NCBI GenBank assembly: GCA_018882825.1
Contig: VERC01000146.1
Location: 1-6,150 of the forward strand
Reading direction: 5' to 3'
Length of the DNA stretch: 6,150 nt
Origin: Acidimicrobiia bacterium
GTDB lineage: Bacteria; Actinomycetota; Acidimicrobiia; Acidimicrobiales; Acidimicrobilacustridaceae
In this document: positions 5,247-6,150 of the stretch, piece by piece
Layout: each line of letters starts with the position of its first letter
Numbering within the stretch: position 1 is the stretch's first letter
Made by a program: the position numbers and the translations under genes
Notes under the pieces: generated by a model
Told to the model about the DNA's origin: nothing
Seen by the model: the letters and a program-made list of their open reading frames with translations, nothing else
Database searches by the model: none

Positions 5247-5945
5247 TCACACTTCGTTGCGCAACTGGTCACCGGCCAGCCAGCGACCGACGTTGTCGAC
5301 GACCAGCCGGTAGAGGTTGGCGAACATCGCCGAGGGTGACGCCGAGCAGTGGAACGACAGCAGCAGGTTCGGGGCCTGCCACAGTGGATCATCGACCGGC
5401 AGCGGTTCGGTCCGGGTCACGTCGAGCGCAGCGCCGCGCAGGTGACCGGACGACAGCGCATCGAGCAGCGCCGCTTCGTCCACCAACGAGCCACGACCCA
5501 CGTTCACGAAGAACGAACCGGTGGGCATCGCGGCGAAGGCGGCGGCGTCCATCAACCCGGTCGTATCGGCACCTTCCGGCACGGCGGCGATCACGGTGTC
5601 GCAGCGGGTCAACATGTCGTGCAGGCGCGCCGAGGGGAACACCTCGTCGATGCCGTCGATCCGATCGCCGGCCCGGGCGGAACGACGGGTGACCAGCAGA
5701 GTGACGTCGAAGGCCCGCAACCGTTCGGCCACCGCCGTGTTGATGGCGCCGAACCCGATGAGGCCCACTGTCGATCCGGCCAGTTGCGTGCCGTAGATCG
5801 GGGACCAATCGTGCGCCGTCTGCCGTCGGGCCAGCTCCCGGAAGTGCTTGCGCTCCTCGAGCACACGACCGATGACGAACTCGGCGATACCGACGGCATT
5901 GGCCCCCGCCGCATTGCACAGGCGGATCCCGGCCTCGGCCAGACC
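5247..5945 (-). CDS. D-2-hydroxyacid dehydrogenase, GhrA-type; N-terminus lost at a sequence junction
   Basis: The visible 232 residues are the NAD(P)-binding domain and C-terminus of an NAD(P)H-dependent 2-ketoacid reductase, most like glyoxylate/hydroxypyruvate reductase A. Counting from the first residue that still fits (GLAEAGIRLCNAAG), VGLIGFGAINTAVAERL (60-76) is the dinucleotide-binding loop, with Asn69 where the third Gly of GxGxxG is usual. Next come VNVGRGSLVDE (147-157) with catalytic Arg151, DVTRTEPLP (175-183) with Glu180, and SFHCSASP (197-204) with His199. The R-to-E spacing (29) and R-to-H spacing (48) suit GhrA-type enzymes. LLVTRRSAR (83-91) at the end of the second strand has Arg instead of Asp, which suggests NADPH preference. 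Family length is about 310, so some 80 N-terminal residues are missing. The frame stays open to 6146, but that extension is antisense malate synthase sequence and adapter. It converges on the cupin gene, 37 bp between stop codons. Confidence 0.88.
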   Translation of the reverse strand, partial: GLAEAGIRLCNAAGANAVGIAEFVIGRVLEERKHFRELARRQTAHDWSPIYGTQLAGSTVGLIGFGAINTAVAERLRAFDVTLLVTRRSARAGDRIDGIDEVFPSARLHDMLTRCDTVIAAVPEGADTTGLMDAAAFAAMPTGSFFVNVGRGSLVDEAALLDALSSGHLRGAALDVTRTEPLPVDDPLWQAPNLLLSFHCSASPSAMFANLYRLVVDNVGRWLAGDQLRNEV

Positions 5946-6131
5946 GGGCTTTCCGACCCCACCCAGTTCGTCGGCTTCCACGGCGACGCCGTTCTGCCCA
6001 AGTCCATCCTGCTCAAGCACAACGGCCTGCATATCGAGCTCGTGCTGAACCGCACCCACCCCATCGGCAAGGACGACCCGGCGGGCCTCGCCGACGTCGT
6101 CGTCGAATCCGCCATCACCACCATCATGGAC
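5943..6131 (+). CDS. glcB: Malate synthase G, internal fragment joined by a probable chimeric junction
   Basis: Read on the plus strand in the frame of GAC at 5955-5957, these 63 codons give an uninterrupted segment that I recognise as malate synthase G, which condenses glyoxylate with acetyl-CoA to malate. Key stretches are SDPTQFVGFHGD (4-15), ILLKHNGLHIEL (22-33), HPIGKDDPAGLADVVVESA (39-57) and ITTIMD (58-63). In complete enzymes ITTIMD is followed by CEDSVAAVDA; here it runs straight into adapter sequence. There is no start codon and no stop. The full enzyme is about 720 aa, so under a tenth is present. The piece is antisense to, and interrupts, the dehydrogenase frame, and both genes are broken at the same place near 5940-5950. 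The join is probably a library or assembly chimera. The exact junction cannot be set from sequence alone. Confidence 0.85.
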
Positions 6132-6150
6132 CTGCGTCTTATACACATCT
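6132..6150. other. Nextera / Tn5 mosaic-end adapter remnant
   Basis: The last 19 bases, CTGCGTCTTATACACATCT, match the Tn5 mosaic-end adapter CTGTCTCTTATACACATCT at 17 of 19 positions, with the final 14 identical. This is library-preparation sequence, so the window ends at an untrimmed contig end. It supplies a false GTG start (6144-6146) and a false ATG (6146-6148) on the minus strand. Confidence 0.92.

Noticed and set aside
5946..6146. N-terminal extension of the dehydrogenase up to the GTG at 6146
   Set aside because: The residues do not resemble the family's N-terminal domain. The opposite strand reads as malate synthase G and the start codon lies in adapter sequence.
6132..6150. Natural Tn5-like transposon end
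   Set aside because: There is no transposase or second end. The near-exact mosaic-end match at the very end of the sequence is better explained by an Illumina Nextera adapter.

Overview
This is a high-GC window of bacterial chromosome. Long antisense shadow frames, a GTG start, TANNNT-type -10 elements, a probable leaderless transcript and the protein families all suggest an actinobacterium, possibly of the Acidimicrobiia; that placement is inference. The right-hand end is also the end of an assembled contig, because the last 19 bases are a near-exact Nextera/Tn5 mosaic-end adapter.

Layout. Positions 1-2770 hold three minus-strand genes that look like one transcription unit, read right to left: a TetR-type regulator with two DNA-binding domains in one chain (1637-2770), then an alpha/beta hydrolase of the secretory-lipase (LIP) family without a signal peptide (524-1606), then the N-terminal third of a GMC flavin-dependent oxidoreductase (1-482, cut by the window edge). 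The gaps are 30 and 41 bp. An ester or lactone hydrolase plus an alcohol oxidoreductase under a dedicated repressor would suit a small catabolic or detoxification operon; the substrate cannot be read from the sequence.

Upstream of the regulator, at 2811-2847, lies a perfect 16-bp inverted repeat with a 5-nt loop. Each arm contains the self-complementary 10-mer TCCGTACGGA. It may be the terminator of the next gene, the operator of the tandem TetR protein, or both. Next is a secreted protein of unknown function (2853-3854, minus) with a signal peptide, six cysteines and a PPC-like beta-sandwich segment. It has a well-placed Shine-Dalgarno sequence and a good -35/-10 promoter about 120 bp upstream of its GTG start. 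A class I SAM-dependent O-methyltransferase (4040-4705, minus) follows. Its start codon lies in one of two mutually exclusive hairpins. Divergent from it is a small cupin protein (4832-5209, plus), probably translated from a leaderless mRNA.

Convergent with the cupin gene is the C-terminal three quarters of a D-2-hydroxyacid dehydrogenase of the GhrA (glyoxylate/hydroxypyruvate reductase) type (5247 to about 5945, minus). It breaks off abruptly. From about 5943 to 6131 the plus strand instead encodes an internal piece of malate synthase G, followed directly by the adapter. I read this end as a chimeric library fragment, not a real gene arrangement.

I found no rRNA, tRNA, CRISPR array, transposase gene or integration site. 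No gene-free stretch exceeds 300 bases. The candidates most worth following are the tandem-TetR protein with its double palindrome and the start-codon hairpins of the methyltransferase gene; neither proves a new system.
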